From Thermodesulfobacteriota bacterium (GTDB taxonomy: Bacteria; Desulfobacterota; GWC2-55-46), in NCBI GenBank assembly GCA_030583865.1, contig CP129479.1, positions 446,744-510,743 on the forward strand: a DNA stretch of 64,000 nucleotides, written 5' to 3'. Within the stretch, counting starts at the first letter, position 1. Each line of letters begins with the position of its first letter. This document shows positions 54,145 through 62,412 of the stretch, one piece after another. The notes beneath the pieces were generated by a model. The model searched no databases, was not told the DNA's origin, and worked only from the letters and a program-made list of their open reading frames with translations. A program made the translations under genes and the position numbers.

Positions 54145-54615
54145 TTGCGTTCCAAGGACAATATCCTATCCGGCCATTCGATCCAGCCGATGTCCTCCGG
54201 GGACCTCGAAGAAGTCCTCAGGATAGAGAAGGCCTCTTTCCCGAAGCCCTGGACCAGGGGCATGTTCGAAGGGGAGATCAAGAACCCGGTCTCGTTCGCG
54301 TACACCCTGCGGGTGCGCGCCGAAGAGAGGGAAGAGATCGCGGCATATATCGTCTTCTGGATAGTCCACGGAGAGGCCCACATATTGAACATCGCGGTCT
54401 CCCCGGCCCTCCGTGGCAGGGGGGTGGCCTCCAAGCTCCTCGGCCTCATGCTCCAGCTCATGAAGCGGAACATGGTCTACGAGGTCTTCCTCGAGGTCAG
54501 GGTTTCGAACGACGCCGCCAGGAGCCTCTATAAGAGATTCGGGTTCAGGGAAGCGTTCGTCAGGAAAAACTACTACGGGGACGAGGACGCGATAGTCATG
54601 GTCCTCGACCTGTGA
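54145..54615 (+). CDS. rimI: Ribosomal protein S18 alanine N-acetyltransferase RimI
   Basis: The product has 156 residues from a TTG at 54145; ATG 54190 is an alternative but would cut into the first strand. IQPMSSGDLEEVLRIEKASFPKPW and ILNIAVSPALRGRGVASKLL (acetyl-CoA loop), then FLEVRVSNDAARSLYKRFGF, match RimI. It acetylates the N-terminal Ala of S18; in many bacteria it is linked to tRNA t6A genes, which are not seen here. It sits 14 bp after the methyltransferase gene. Confidence 0.85.
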   Translation: MRSKDNILSGHSIQPMSSGDLEEVLRIEKASFPKPWTRGMFEGEIKNPVSFAYTLRVRAEEREEIAAYIVFWIVHGEAHILNIAVSPALRGRGVASKLLGLMLQLMKRNMVYEVFLEVRVSNDAARSLYKRFGFREAFVRKNYYGDEDAIVMVLDL

Positions 54616-54637
54616 ACGAAAATGGGAACCGGCAGGT

Positions 54638-55456
54638 TTGGAAATAAAAGCTGAGATAATATATAACGACAGGATGGCCAAGGGGTACTTCAAGCTCGGG
54701 CTTGCTTGCGCGACCCCCGAGGTGAAGCCCGGCCAGTTCGTGATGCTCAGGGTCTCGGACGGGCTTGACCCGCTCTTGAGGAGGCCTTTCGGCATCTATC
54801 GGATGCTTGGGCGTACTCTCGGGCGGGAGACCGGGGCCAGGGGCGCGTCCTCGAAGAGGAAGGGCATCGAGGTCCTCTACAGGGTGGTGGGAAAGGGCAC
54901 GGCCATACTTTCTGAAAGAAGGCCCGGCGAGACGCTCGGGGTGCTGGGCCCGCTCGGGAACGGCTTTCCGGACACGCCCGAGGGCAGCAGTCCGGTGCTC
55001 GTCGCGGGCGGCATGGGGATAGCCCCTCTTTACCTCCTGGCAAAGAGGCTCGGAGGGGGGACGCTGCTTTTCGGGGCGCGCTCAAAGGCAGAGACGGCTC
55101 TCCTTAAGGATTTCAGGGGACTCGGCCTCAGGATAAAGACCGCGACCGAGGACGGGAGCGCCGGCATAAGGGGGCTCGTGACCGGCCTCCTTGAAGACGA
55201 GCTTACGCCGGAATCTATTGTATACGCGTGCGGCCCGGTCGGGATGCTGAAAGCCGCGGCTGCCATTTCAAGGAAGGCCGGGGCGCGCTGCCTCGTCTCC
55301 CTTGAGCGCTCGATGGCCTGCGGCATAGGGGTGTGCCTGGGGTGCGCGGTCAGGGCAAAGGCGCACAAGGAAGAGAAGGAGAACCGGTTTTACAAGATGG
55401 TCTGCTCTGACGGGCCGGTCTTCCGGGGCGAGGAGATAGATTGGGACCTGTTGTGA
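54638..55456 (+). CDS. pyrK: Dihydroorotate dehydrogenase electron transfer subunit PyrK
   Basis: The product has 272 residues from a TTG start. The FAD motif RRPF is at 49-52, [11 protein letters not shown] is the NAD-binding start, and the [2Fe-2S] ligands are Cys228, 233, 236 and 256 in the usual CxxxxCxxC...C spacing. PyrK passes electrons from dihydroorotate oxidation by PyrD to NAD. Its stop overlaps the pyrD GTG start, and the two form the class 1B enzyme. Confidence 0.95.
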   Translation: MEIKAEIIYNDRMAKGYFKLGLACATPEVKPGQFVMLRVSDGLDPLLRRPFGIYRMLGRTLGRETGARGASSKRKGIEVLYRVVGKGTAILSERRPGETLGVLGPLGNGFPDTPEGSSPVLVAGGMGIAPLYLLAKRLGGGTLLFGARSKAETALLKDFRGLGLRIKTATEDGSAGIRGLVTGLLEDELTPESIVYACGPVGMLKAAAAISRKAGARCLVSLERSMACGIGVCLGCAVRAKAHKEEKENRFYKMVCSDGPVFRGEEIDWDLL

Positions 55457-56376
55457 AGAAGACAAAGGCCGGGGCCGAGGTGACTATCGCGGGCTTGAAA
55501 TTCAAAAACCCGGTGATGACCGCCTCGGGAACCTTCGGGTACGGGGTCGAGTTCGCGCCTTATATGGACCTCGGCAGGCTCGGAGGCATAGTGGTCAAGG
55601 GACTCTCCCTCTACCCGAGGCAGGGGAACCCCGGGCCGCGTATAGCCGAAACACCTTGCGGGATGCTGAACGCCATAGGCCTGCAGAACGTGGGCGTGGA
55701 CGATTTCATCGAAAAGAAGCTTCCGCTAATCCGTACAGCCGACACGCACGTAATAGCGAACATCTTCGGCGAAACTGTCGAGGACTATGTGGAGGTCGCA
55801 AGGAGGCTCGACGGCGCTGAAGGGGTCGCGGCTCTTGAGGTGAACATCTCCTGCCCCAACGTCAAAAAGGGCGGCATCGTCTTCGGCACCGACCCGCAGG
55901 AGGCCTTCAAGGTGGTCTCCGCGGTACGCAAAGCCACGAGGCTCCCCGTCATAACGAAGCTCTCGCCGAACGTAACCGACATAAAGGTGATGGTAAAGGC
56001 CGCGGAGGACGGCGGCACGGACGCGGTCTCGCTCATCAATACCATCACCGGCATGGTTATCGACGTGGAGAGGAGAAGGCCCGTCCTTGCGACCGCGACC
56101 GGCGGGCTCTCGGGACCGGCCATAAGGCCCATAGCGGTACGCATGGTCTGGCAGGCGGCGCAGGCCGCAAGCGTCCCGGTAATCGGCATGGGCGGCATAA
56201 TGACGGCAAGGGACGCCCTCGAATTCATGATAGCCGGCGCCACTGCAGTCCAGGTCGGCACCGCGAGCTTCATCGAGCCGGAAGCCGCAGTCAAGGTGGC
56301 CGAAGGCATAGAAGAGTACCTCTCCAAAAACGAAACCGACGTTCAAGACCTCATAGGCTCGTTAAGGCTCGCCTGA
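55453..56376 (+). CDS. pyrD: Dihydroorotate dehydrogenase (class 1B), catalytic subunit
   Basis: The product has 307 residues from GTG 55453, in a GTGA overlap with pyrK; TTG 55441 is an alternative. [25 protein letters not shown], the catalytic Cys134 in [11 protein letters not shown], and [16 protein letters not shown] are class 1 features; a Cys rather than Ser base fits class 1. It oxidises dihydroorotate to orotate in pyrimidine synthesis in the cytoplasm. Confidence 0.97.
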   Translation: MKKTKAGAEVTIAGLKFKNPVMTASGTFGYGVEFAPYMDLGRLGGIVVKGLSLYPRQGNPGPRIAETPCGMLNAIGLQNVGVDDFIEKKLPLIRTADTHVIANIFGETVEDYVEVARRLDGAEGVAALEVNISCPNVKKGGIVFGTDPQEAFKVVSAVRKATRLPVITKLSPNVTDIKVMVKAAEDGGTDAVSLINTITGMVIDVERRRPVLATATGGLSGPAIRPIAVRMVWQAAQAASVPVIGMGGIMTARDALEFMIAGATAVQVGTASFIEPEAAVKVAEGIEEYLSKNETDVQDLIGSLRLA

Positions 56377-56436
56377 GCCGGTTCCCGCCTGCAAGCCATT
56401 TCAGAAGCTACGCGTTCCCTCTCTATCAGATGTTGA

Positions 56437-56492
56437 GGCAACCTCTAAAAATTGACTCTTTTTCCCGGACTCTGTGCCACTCTTTAGGGTTG
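56437..56492 (+). repeat. R1 element, internally deleted copy 7
   Basis: GGCAACCTCTAAAAATTGAC and CCCGGACTCTGTG match the left arm. After CCACTC the sequence jumps to TTTAGGGTTG, resembling the right terminus, so the inner palindrome has been lost. About 56 bp, in the gap after pyrD. Confidence 0.72.
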
Positions 56493-56545
56493 AATTTTCC
56501 TCCTTTAAAGGTTAATTTATCCAAAACCGGTTGAAGGGAGGAAGC

Positions 56546-56848
56546 ATGAAGAACCCGATAGAAAAGATCCTCAAAAGGTCCAGCATCACCTCCGAGATGT
56601 ATCACAAGCTCTCGAAGCTCAGGTGCAGGCTCGACAAGGATATGGACGCAATCGGGAAGAAATTCAAAAAGGACCTCGCCAAGGCGGAGAAGATAGCGAA
56701 GAAAAAGCTCAAGGCCGCGGAGCAGCTGAAGGTCTGGAAAAAGGGCGGGTACGAGAAGCTCGCGAGCAAGGTCCAGAAAAAAGCCGACGCGCTTATGAGA
56801 GCGGCCAAGAAAGACTACAAGCTCGCGCTGGCGAAGCTCAGGAAATAA
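56546..56848 (+). CDS. Lysine-rich small protein of unknown function
   Basis: The product has 100 residues, 28 of them Lys. It is almost entirely alpha-helical in character, with heptad-like stretches (KKFKKDLAKAEKIAKKKLKA, EKLASKVQKKADALMRA). There is no signal peptide. GGGAGG lies five bases before the ATG and a textbook terminator follows 14 bp after the stop, so it looks like a single, well-expressed gene. The composition recalls histone H1-like or other nucleic-acid-binding proteins, but I recognise no family. Confidence 0.8.
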   Translation: MKNPIEKILKRSSITSEMYHKLSKLRCRLDKDMDAIGKKFKKDLAKAEKIAKKKLKAAEQLKVWKKGGYEKLASKVQKKADALMRAAKKDYKLALAKLRK

Positions 56849-56861
56849 GAGTGGCTCCACC

Positions 56862-56892
56862 AAGGGCCGGCAGTCCTGCCGGCCCTTTTTTA
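56862..56892 (+). terminator. Rho-independent terminator after the Lys-rich gene
   Basis: AGGGCCGGCAG pairs perfectly with CTGCCGGCCCT around TC and runs into a T6 tract. It is the clearest intrinsic terminator in the window. Confidence 0.92.
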
Positions 56893-56983
56893 GTGCCTGC
56901 TGAGTGTGCATGGTTCATGCGATCACATTCCTGAACCGGCCCTGAGAATGCAATTTTCGTCATGGCTCCCGCATATGGAACCA

Positions 56984-58633
56984 ATGAAGAATGAAAACAT
57001 AAGGCGCGTTTCCGTAGGCCTTTTCTTTGCCATTTTGCTGGCCATAGGGTTCGGAAGCTACCGGGATTACAACATATCATGGGACGAGCCGCTTCAGCGC
57101 GACATAGGCGCGGCGACTGTAAAGCACGTCTCCGAGGTTCTCGGTTCAGACCTCCTTGACGGCAGGTTTGCCAGCCTGCCGCCCCTGGAAGAATTCGTAG
57201 ACAAGGACTATGGAGTCGCCTTCGAAGCGCCGGCCGTGGCACTGGAGGTGCTCTTTAAAATCCGGGGGGCGCGAGAGGCGATTTTTTTTCGCCACATACT
57301 CACATTCCTCATCTGCCTTTCCGGGGTCTACGCGGTCTACAGGTTAGCTTCCCGGCGCTTCGCTGACTGGAGGATCGGGCTTCTGGCGGCGCTTTTCCTC
57401 GTGCTCACGCCGCGTCTTTTCGCCGAATCATTCTACAACTCGAAGGACGCGGTCTTCATGGCTGTTTTCGCGATTGCCATGAACACGACAGTCTCCTTCG
57501 TGCTCAAGCCGGGCATGAGGACGGCTCTAATCCATGCCCTTGCGACCGCCGTCGCAATCGACGTGCGGATAATGGCAGTCATACTGCCGGCAGCCGCTGC
57601 GGCGATTCTGGCGGTCAGGCTGCTCAGGAACGAGCTGCCCGTCCGAAAAACGCTCATCGCGGCATCCGGCTATTTGCTCGCCTTATGCCTCTTTGTCGTC
57701 GTGTTCTGGCCCTATCTTTGGCAGGACCCGTTCGGGAATTTTGTGCAGGCCTTCCAGAACATGTCCAAATTCAGGTGGGATGAAGACGTGCTTTATATGG
57801 GGAGCTTCGTCCCGGCCACGGGCGTCCCGTGGCATTATATCCCGGCCTGGGTATCGATAACGACCCCCGTGCTTTACCTTGCGCTTTTTATCGCGGGTTC
57901 ATTCGCAGCCATTCGGAGGATGATTTTCAATCTCATTGCGCGCCGGTTCAGGCTATGGACGAGCGAAGCCGAATTGCAGGATATTGTATTCCTCGGGTTG
58001 TTCGCGGCGCCGGTCGCGGCGGTAATCGCGCTCAACTCGACACTCTACGACGGCTGGAGGCAGCTCTACTTCATCTACCCGGCCTTTCTGCTCCTCGCGG
58101 TGAGGGGATGGGTGTCTCTTTGGGGTTTCCGTTTGCCCAGGAACATGAATAAGGCGTTATTGCTCGTCATCACGGCGGCGTCCGTATTTTTTACGGCCGC
58201 ATGGATGTGGAAGGCGCACCCTCTGCAAAACGTGTATTTCAATTACTTTGCGGGCAAGAATATAAAAGACCGCTACGAGATGGACTACTGGGGCCTGGGC
58301 AACAGGAAAGCGCTTGAGTATATCCTTGAGAACGACAGGAGCCCGGTAATTCACGTCCGGGCTGACAGCGCCACACCCCTGAAATTGAGCATCTACATGC
58401 TGGAGCCGGATAAAAGGGTCCGCATCAGGGAAACAGATGAGATGACCGCCCCCTATTATGTCCTGAACAACTACCGGCTTTTCAAGGAGCCGCTTGAGTC
58501 AAAATACGGAAAGGAGTACGACCTCTTCTACGAATTGAAGGTCGGCGGCGAGGCCGTCCTGTCGGTTTTCAAGTGGAAGGGGGATGAAAGGCTTAGGTCC
58601 CCCTCTGTTGAATCCGATACAAGGACGAAATAG
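56984..58633 (+). CDS. Membrane glycosyltransferase, GT-C/ArnT-PMT type
   Basis: The product has 549 residues from ATG 56984 (ATGs at 56948 and 56975 also in frame). About ten membrane spans are visible. The first loop has SWDEPLQRD, the acidic motif of GT-C enzymes that use polyprenyl-phosphate sugars, and SFYNSKDAVFMAVFAIAMNT occurs further on. A soluble C-terminal part (about 430-549) follows. The next gene is a DPM-like glycosyltransferase that could make the polyprenyl-phosphate sugar donor, so the two likely act together on lipid A, protein or a surface glycan (inference). Confidence 0.82.
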   Translation: MKNENIRRVSVGLFFAILLAIGFGSYRDYNISWDEPLQRDIGAATVKHVSEVLGSDLLDGRFASLPPLEEFVDKDYGVAFEAPAVALEVLFKIRGAREAIFFRHILTFLICLSGVYAVYRLASRRFADWRIGLLAALFLVLTPRLFAESFYNSKDAVFMAVFAIAMNTTVSFVLKPGMRTALIHALATAVAIDVRIMAVILPAAAAAILAVRLLRNELPVRKTLIAASGYLLALCLFVVVFWPYLWQDPFGNFVQAFQNMSKFRWDEDVLYMGSFVPATGVPWHYIPAWVSITTPVLYLALFIAGSFAAIRRMIFNLIARRFRLWTSEAELQDIVFLGLFAAPVAAVIALNSTLYDGWRQLYFIYPAFLLLAVRGWVSLWGFRLPRNMNKALLLVITAASVFFTAAWMWKAHPLQNVYFNYFAGKNIKDRYEMDYWGLGNRKALEYILENDRSPVIHVRADSATPLKLSIYMLEPDKRVRIRETDEMTAPYYVLNNYRLFKEPLESKYGKEYDLFYELKVGGEAVLSVFKWKGDERLRSPSVESDTRTK

Positions 58634-58671
58634 ATACTGTTTGCATATCAAACGCAAAACCGGAACGAGCC

Positions 58672-59460
58672 ATGCATAATACCGTCATAGTGGTGCCGTG
58701 CTACAGCGAGGAGAAGAGGCTCAACCGGGGCGCCTTCCTCGAATTCGCCTCGAGAAGCGAGGGCCTCCACTTCATCTTTGTAAACGACGGCAGCAGTGAC
58801 GGGACCGCCGTAATTATAGAGGAGATGAGGAGGGCGAACCCCGCCAGGATATCCTGCCTCCACCTGGAGAGGAATTCGGGAAAGGCCGAGGCCGTAAGGC
58901 GGGGCGTGCTTAAGGCCATAGCTGACGGGTGCCGGAGCTTCGGCTACTGGGACGCCGACCTCGCGACCCCGCTTGAGGAAATCACAGTCTTCCGCAGGCT
59001 GCTTGAGGATGAGAGGTGGAAGGTGGTCATCGGATCAAGGGTGAAGCTCCTCGGAAAGGAGATAACGAGGAACGAGATGCGCCACTACGCGGGCCGGGTC
59101 TTCGCGACCATCGCAAGCCTCCTCCTGAGGATACCCGTATACGACACCCAGTGCGGCGCGAAGCTTTTCAGGAACACGCCCGAGGCCCGAGGGGCATTCA
59201 GCAAGCCCTTTAAAGTCAAATGGATATTCGATGTCGAGCTTCTTGCCAGGATTTCATTATTGGAAAAAAAGAACGATAATCCCGATTTCATCAAGAGCTG
59301 GATAGAGTCGCCGCTCGGGAAATGGACTGACATAAAGGGCTCGAAGGTCACTTGGTTCGATTTCTTCAAATCGGCTTTCGAGATGCTCAAGCTCTTTGTC
59401 CTGCTTTATGCGCCGGTTATAAAAGAACGATATGAGAACGAATTGCTGCAGGCCAGATAA
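58672..59460 (+). CDS. Family 2 glycosyltransferase (polyprenyl-phosphate sugar synthase-like)
   Basis: The product has 262 residues. VIVVPCYSEEKRLN, FVNDGSSDGTAVIIEE and the DAD motif in GYWDADLATPLEEI are GT2 hallmarks, closest in layout to dolichyl-phosphate glucose/mannose synthases; DTQCGAKLFR is also typical of that group. There is no clear membrane span apart from a C-terminal hydrophobic stretch (MLKLFVLLYAPVI). It probably makes the lipid-linked sugar used by the upstream GT-C protein. A two-way terminator follows. Confidence 0.88.
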   Translation: MHNTVIVVPCYSEEKRLNRGAFLEFASRSEGLHFIFVNDGSSDGTAVIIEEMRRANPARISCLHLERNSGKAEAVRRGVLKAIADGCRSFGYWDADLATPLEEITVFRRLLEDERWKVVIGSRVKLLGKEITRNEMRHYAGRVFATIASLLLRIPVYDTQCGAKLFRNTPEARGAFSKPFKVKWIFDVELLARISLLEKKNDNPDFIKSWIESPLGKWTDIKGSKVTWFDFFKSAFEMLKLFVLLYAPVIKERYENELLQAR

Positions 59461-59488
59461 GCGGGGATTGAGCTACAGGCATGAAAAG

Positions 59489-59523
59489 AAAAACCGGGAA
59501 GGCCCGCGCCTTCCCGGTTTTTA
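59489..59523. terminator. Bidirectional rho-independent terminator
   Basis: AAAAACCGGGAAGG pairs with CCTTCCCGGTTTTT around a six-base loop, with A- and T-tracts on the two sides. It lies between the convergent glycosyltransferase (+) and mrp (-) genes and can serve both. Confidence 0.92.
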
Positions 59524-59542
59524 CATTTCCATATCTGTCCGG

Positions 59543-60601
59543 CTATTCGAGATCCAGCACGCTCACCTTGGCTGCTACTGAACAGGCTATCTCGACAAAC
59601 GATTTTGCATGGGCCGAACCCGGGTCCGCGTGCGTTATGGGCATCCCGGTGTCTCCGCCCTCCCTTATGGCCATGTCGATGGGGATCTTCCCGAGGAGCG
59701 GCACCTGGTACCTTTCGCTCGTCTTCTCGCCGCCGCCGTGGCTGAATATCTCGGACGTTCCGCCGCAGTGCGGGCAGACGAACTGGCTCATGTTCTCTAT
59801 TATTCCGAGGACCGGGACCTTTACCTCCTTGAACATCCTTATGGCCCGCCTCGCGTCTATTAGCGCCACGTCCTGCGGCGTGGTAACTATGACGGCGCCT
59901 GTGAGGGGTATGGTCTGCACGAGCGTAAGCTGCGTATCTCCCGTGCCCGGCGGCAGGTCTATCACGAGATAGTCGAGCTCTCCCCATTCGACGCCGACGA
60001 GGAACTGCTTTATGAGCTGCATTACAAGCGGGCCGCGCCATATGAGCGGAGTTTCCTCGTCGAGCATGAACCCTACCGAGACGAGCTTGATCCCGTACTT
60101 CTCAAGGGGAACGAGACGCTCCTCGGGGGTGGCCTGCAAAGGCTCGTGTATGCCCATCATGAGCGGCAGGCTCGGGCCGTAGAGGTCGGTATCGAGGAGG
60201 CCCACCTTGGCCCCTGACTGCGCCAGCGCCACTGCCAGGTTCACGGCGACGGTGGACTTTCCGACCCCGCCCTTTCCGCTCGCCACGGCGATGGTGTTCC
60301 TAACGCCAGGTATAGGCGCCTTGCCCGGTACCCCTTTTGATTTCGGCACCTCGGCGCCGGTCGTGACGGAGACTTCGGTCACGCCGGGTATCGCCTTCAC
60401 GGCGTTCACCGAGTTGGCCTCCAGTTCCTTCTTCAATGGGCACGCCATCGTCGTGAGCATGAGCGTGAAGCTCACCTTCCCGCCCTCGACCTTCACGTCC
60501 CTTATCATGTTGAGCGTAACGAGGTCCTTGCCGAGCTCCGGGTCCATTACGCCCCGGAGAGCGTCCAGCACGACGGCCTCTGTGATGTTGTTTATAGCCA
60601 A
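59543..60601 (-). CDS. mrp: Mrp/NBP35-type Fe-S cluster carrier ATPase
   Basis: The product has 352 residues from a TTG start with GGAGG upstream. Residues about 1-85 are a MIP18 (DUF59) domain with Cys54. The P-loop is GKGGVGKST (109-117) with LLDTDLYGPS and LPPGTGD, the deviant Walker motifs of the Mrp/ApbC family. The cluster-binding CxxC is Cys276-Cys279. It loads [4Fe-4S] clusters onto target proteins. It is the last gene of a minus-strand group of iron-sulfur-related genes. Confidence 0.95.
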   Translation of the reverse strand: MAINNITEAVVLDALRGVMDPELGKDLVTLNMIRDVKVEGGKVSFTLMLTTMACPLKKELEANSVNAVKAIPGVTEVSVTTGAEVPKSKGVPGKAPIPGVRNTIAVASGKGGVGKSTVAVNLAVALAQSGAKVGLLDTDLYGPSLPLMMGIHEPLQATPEERLVPLEKYGIKLVSVGFMLDEETPLIWRGPLVMQLIKQFLVGVEWGELDYLVIDLPPGTGDTQLTLVQTIPLTGAVIVTTPQDVALIDARRAIRMFKEVKVPVLGIIENMSQFVCPHCGGTSEIFSHGGGEKTSERYQVPLLGKIPIDMAIREGGDTGMPITHADPGSAHAKSFVEIACSVAAKVSVLDLE

Positions 60602-60623
60602 ATCAATACCTCCGTTCCCGTGG

Positions 60624-60815
60624 TTAGGCCGAGGCGGCCTCCTTGAGCGCCGCCATGAGCTCTCCGAGCGGCGCGCCATCCCTTTTTGCCGCCTCCTCTA
60701 TCGAGACCGCCCCACCGCAGCACGAGTCTATCTGGAAGCGCGTGAAGACCCCGATGGTCTTCGGATATTGCTTTATGCAGTCGTTTACGACCATTTTTTC
60801 ACTTATCATCTCCAT
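60624..60815 (-). CDS. DUF542 (ScdA N-terminal) domain protein
   Basis: The product has 63 residues. VNDCIKQYPKTIGVFTRFQIDSCCGG is the pattern of the ScdA/RIC N-terminal domain, with Cys13, Cys32 and Cys33; in full-length RIC proteins this precedes a di-iron hemerythrin-like domain that repairs Fe-S clusters after nitrosative stress. Here it stands alone. It overlaps the DUF1858 gene by 17 bp. Starts at 60815 or 60809 are both possible. A role in Fe-S repair or delivery alongside Mrp is inferred. Confidence 0.88.
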   Translation of the reverse strand: MEMISEKMVVNDCIKQYPKTIGVFTRFQIDSCCGGAVSIEEAAKRDGAPLGELMAALKEAASA

Positions 60816-61041
60816 CCCCTTTTCCTTTCCCCCTTCCTTCCGCCGCTTCGTTAAGCTCCTTGAGGAGCGAGTCGATATCGGCGTTGTGCATGCCCGAGCC
60901 GAAGTCTATGTCCTCATAGCCTGACCCCGGGCAGTCGAAGCACCCCTTGCCGAAGTATTTCCTGAAGACCTCGGCGGTGCCGGGGTACTTCTCGATGACC
61001 TCGCCGATTATCATGTCCCTTGTTATCGCCGGGCCTGCCAT
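60799..61041 (-). CDS. DUF1858 domain protein
   Basis: The product has 80 residues. ITRDMIIGEVIEKYPGTAEVFRKYF and GKGCFDCPG (Cys34, Cys37) match DUF1858, a small domain related to DUF542 and often fused to or near hybrid-cluster and Fe-S proteins. The tail is rich in Gly, Lys and Asp. It starts one base after the upstream stop and overlaps the DUF542 gene, so the three downstream genes are coupled. Confidence 0.88.
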   Translation of the reverse strand: MAGPAITRDMIIGEVIEKYPGTAEVFRKYFGKGCFDCPGSGYEDIDFGSGMHNADIDSLLKELNEAAEGRGKGKGDGDDK

Positions 61042-61042
61042 T

Positions 61043-61462
61043 TCACTTCTTTACGGCCGCTGCGGGCGGCGCCGGGGCCGGCTTGATGGTCATGAGCATG
61101 TTAAGCGCGAAAAAGGCTATCGATACCGCCTCGACGAGCGAGAAGGCTATGAGGACAGTGTTGCCGCCGATATCGCTCTGGACTATCCAGCCCGCGGCCA
61201 TCCCGACGAGCCCTATGTTCGCGAGCCAGAGCTGCGCGTACGCCAGGCGGTCGGAGTAGAGCGGGCGGCCGCTGAAACGGGGCAGTATGTGGTAGGCCAC
61301 CCCGTATATCATCATGGACATCCAGCCGAGGAGGTTAAAGTGTGCGTGTATCGGCATCCACGGGTAGACCGGCCCTGCCGCGCTCATGTGCAGGCCGAGC
61401 AGCACTGACAAAAGGAAGTATATGATCGCGAATCTTATGAACCAGACTGTTATGGTGCTCAT
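61043..61462 (-). CDS. Short haem-copper-oxidase subunit I-like membrane protein
   Basis: The product has 139 residues and about four membrane spans. PWMPIHAHFNLLGWMSMMIYG and YHILPRFSGRPLYS resemble part of the haem-copper oxidase/NO reductase subunit I family, with a histidine pair H-A-H near residues 39-41 and His58. It is far too short to hold the whole 12-span catalytic core. Its place among nitrosative-stress-related Fe-S genes suggests a haem-binding sensor or accessory protein for NO or oxygen chemistry, which is inference. R1 copy 8 lies just upstream. Confidence 0.78.
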   Translation of the reverse strand: MSTITVWFIRFAIIYFLLSVLLGLHMSAAGPVYPWMPIHAHFNLLGWMSMMIYGVAYHILPRFSGRPLYSDRLAYAQLWLANIGLVGMAAGWIVQSDIGGNTVLIAFSLVEAVSIAFFALNMLMTIKPAPAPPAAAVKK

Positions 61463-61484
61463 CTAATGCCTCCTGCTGGTTTGT

Positions 61485-61920
<436 letters not shown>

Positions 61921-61946
61921 TTATTCAGCTTGCAGGGCCTTTTTTA

Positions 61947-62174
61947 TTAGACCGAAAGGACCTGCTTTATCTCCGGCACGCGCTCCTTTATCGCCCTTTC
62001 AATGCCCATCGCGAGCGTTATCTGCGCGCTGGGGCAGCCGGAGCAGGCGCCCTGGAGCTGTACCCGCACTATGCCCTGGGCCTCGTCCACGTCCACGAGC
62101 TCTACGTTGCCGCCGTCAGCCTGAAGGGCCGGCCTTATGCCGTTAAGAGCCTCTTCGACCCGTTCCCTGATCAT
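61947..62174 (-). CDS. NifU C-terminal (Nfu) Fe-S scaffold protein
   Basis: The product has 75 residues and is a single NifU-like domain: IRPALQADGGNVELVDVDEA and the cluster site CSGC (Cys44, Cys47). It assembles or carries Fe-S clusters in the cytoplasm. GGAGG lies eight bases before the ATG and a good promoter is just upstream. It leads a group whose other members (ferredoxin, DUF1858, DUF542, Mrp) all relate to Fe-S proteins. It is similar to the Nfu half of the fusion at 2790. Confidence 0.94.
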   Translation of the reverse strand: MIRERVEEALNGIRPALQADGGNVELVDVDEAQGIVRVQLQGACSGCPSAQITLAMGIERAIKERVPEIKQVLSV

Positions 62175-62210
62175 AATATACTCCTCCGTAAGTGGTTATT
62201 GGAACAATAT

Positions 62211-62241
62211 ATTATAGCCCATAGTATACGGCCCTTTCAAG
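62211..62241 (-). promoter_or_regulatory. Promoter of the nfu group
   Basis: On the minus strand TTGAAA (62236-62241) is followed 19 bases later by a perfect TATAAT (62211-62216). The spacing is slightly long. It lies about 37 bp upstream of the nfu start. Confidence 0.6.
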
Positions 62242-62412
62242 CCATAATAAATGATTTCCGTCATAATCGGGGGACTCCCTTTTACGCCCAGGGGGGCACA
62301 TTTATGGCTGCCCGCTTGAATTGGGAGGCGTGTTCTGGTACTTTTGTATTGGCCCTTCCTGGGCTTAATGCGCTTAAGGGCCGTGGCGTACACCCGGACC
62401 AGTGCGGAGAAG

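Noticed and set aside
53406-54473. Minus-strand open frame of 355 codons opposite the methyltransferase and rimI
   Set aside because: Covers two convincing + strand genes and has no recognisable motifs.
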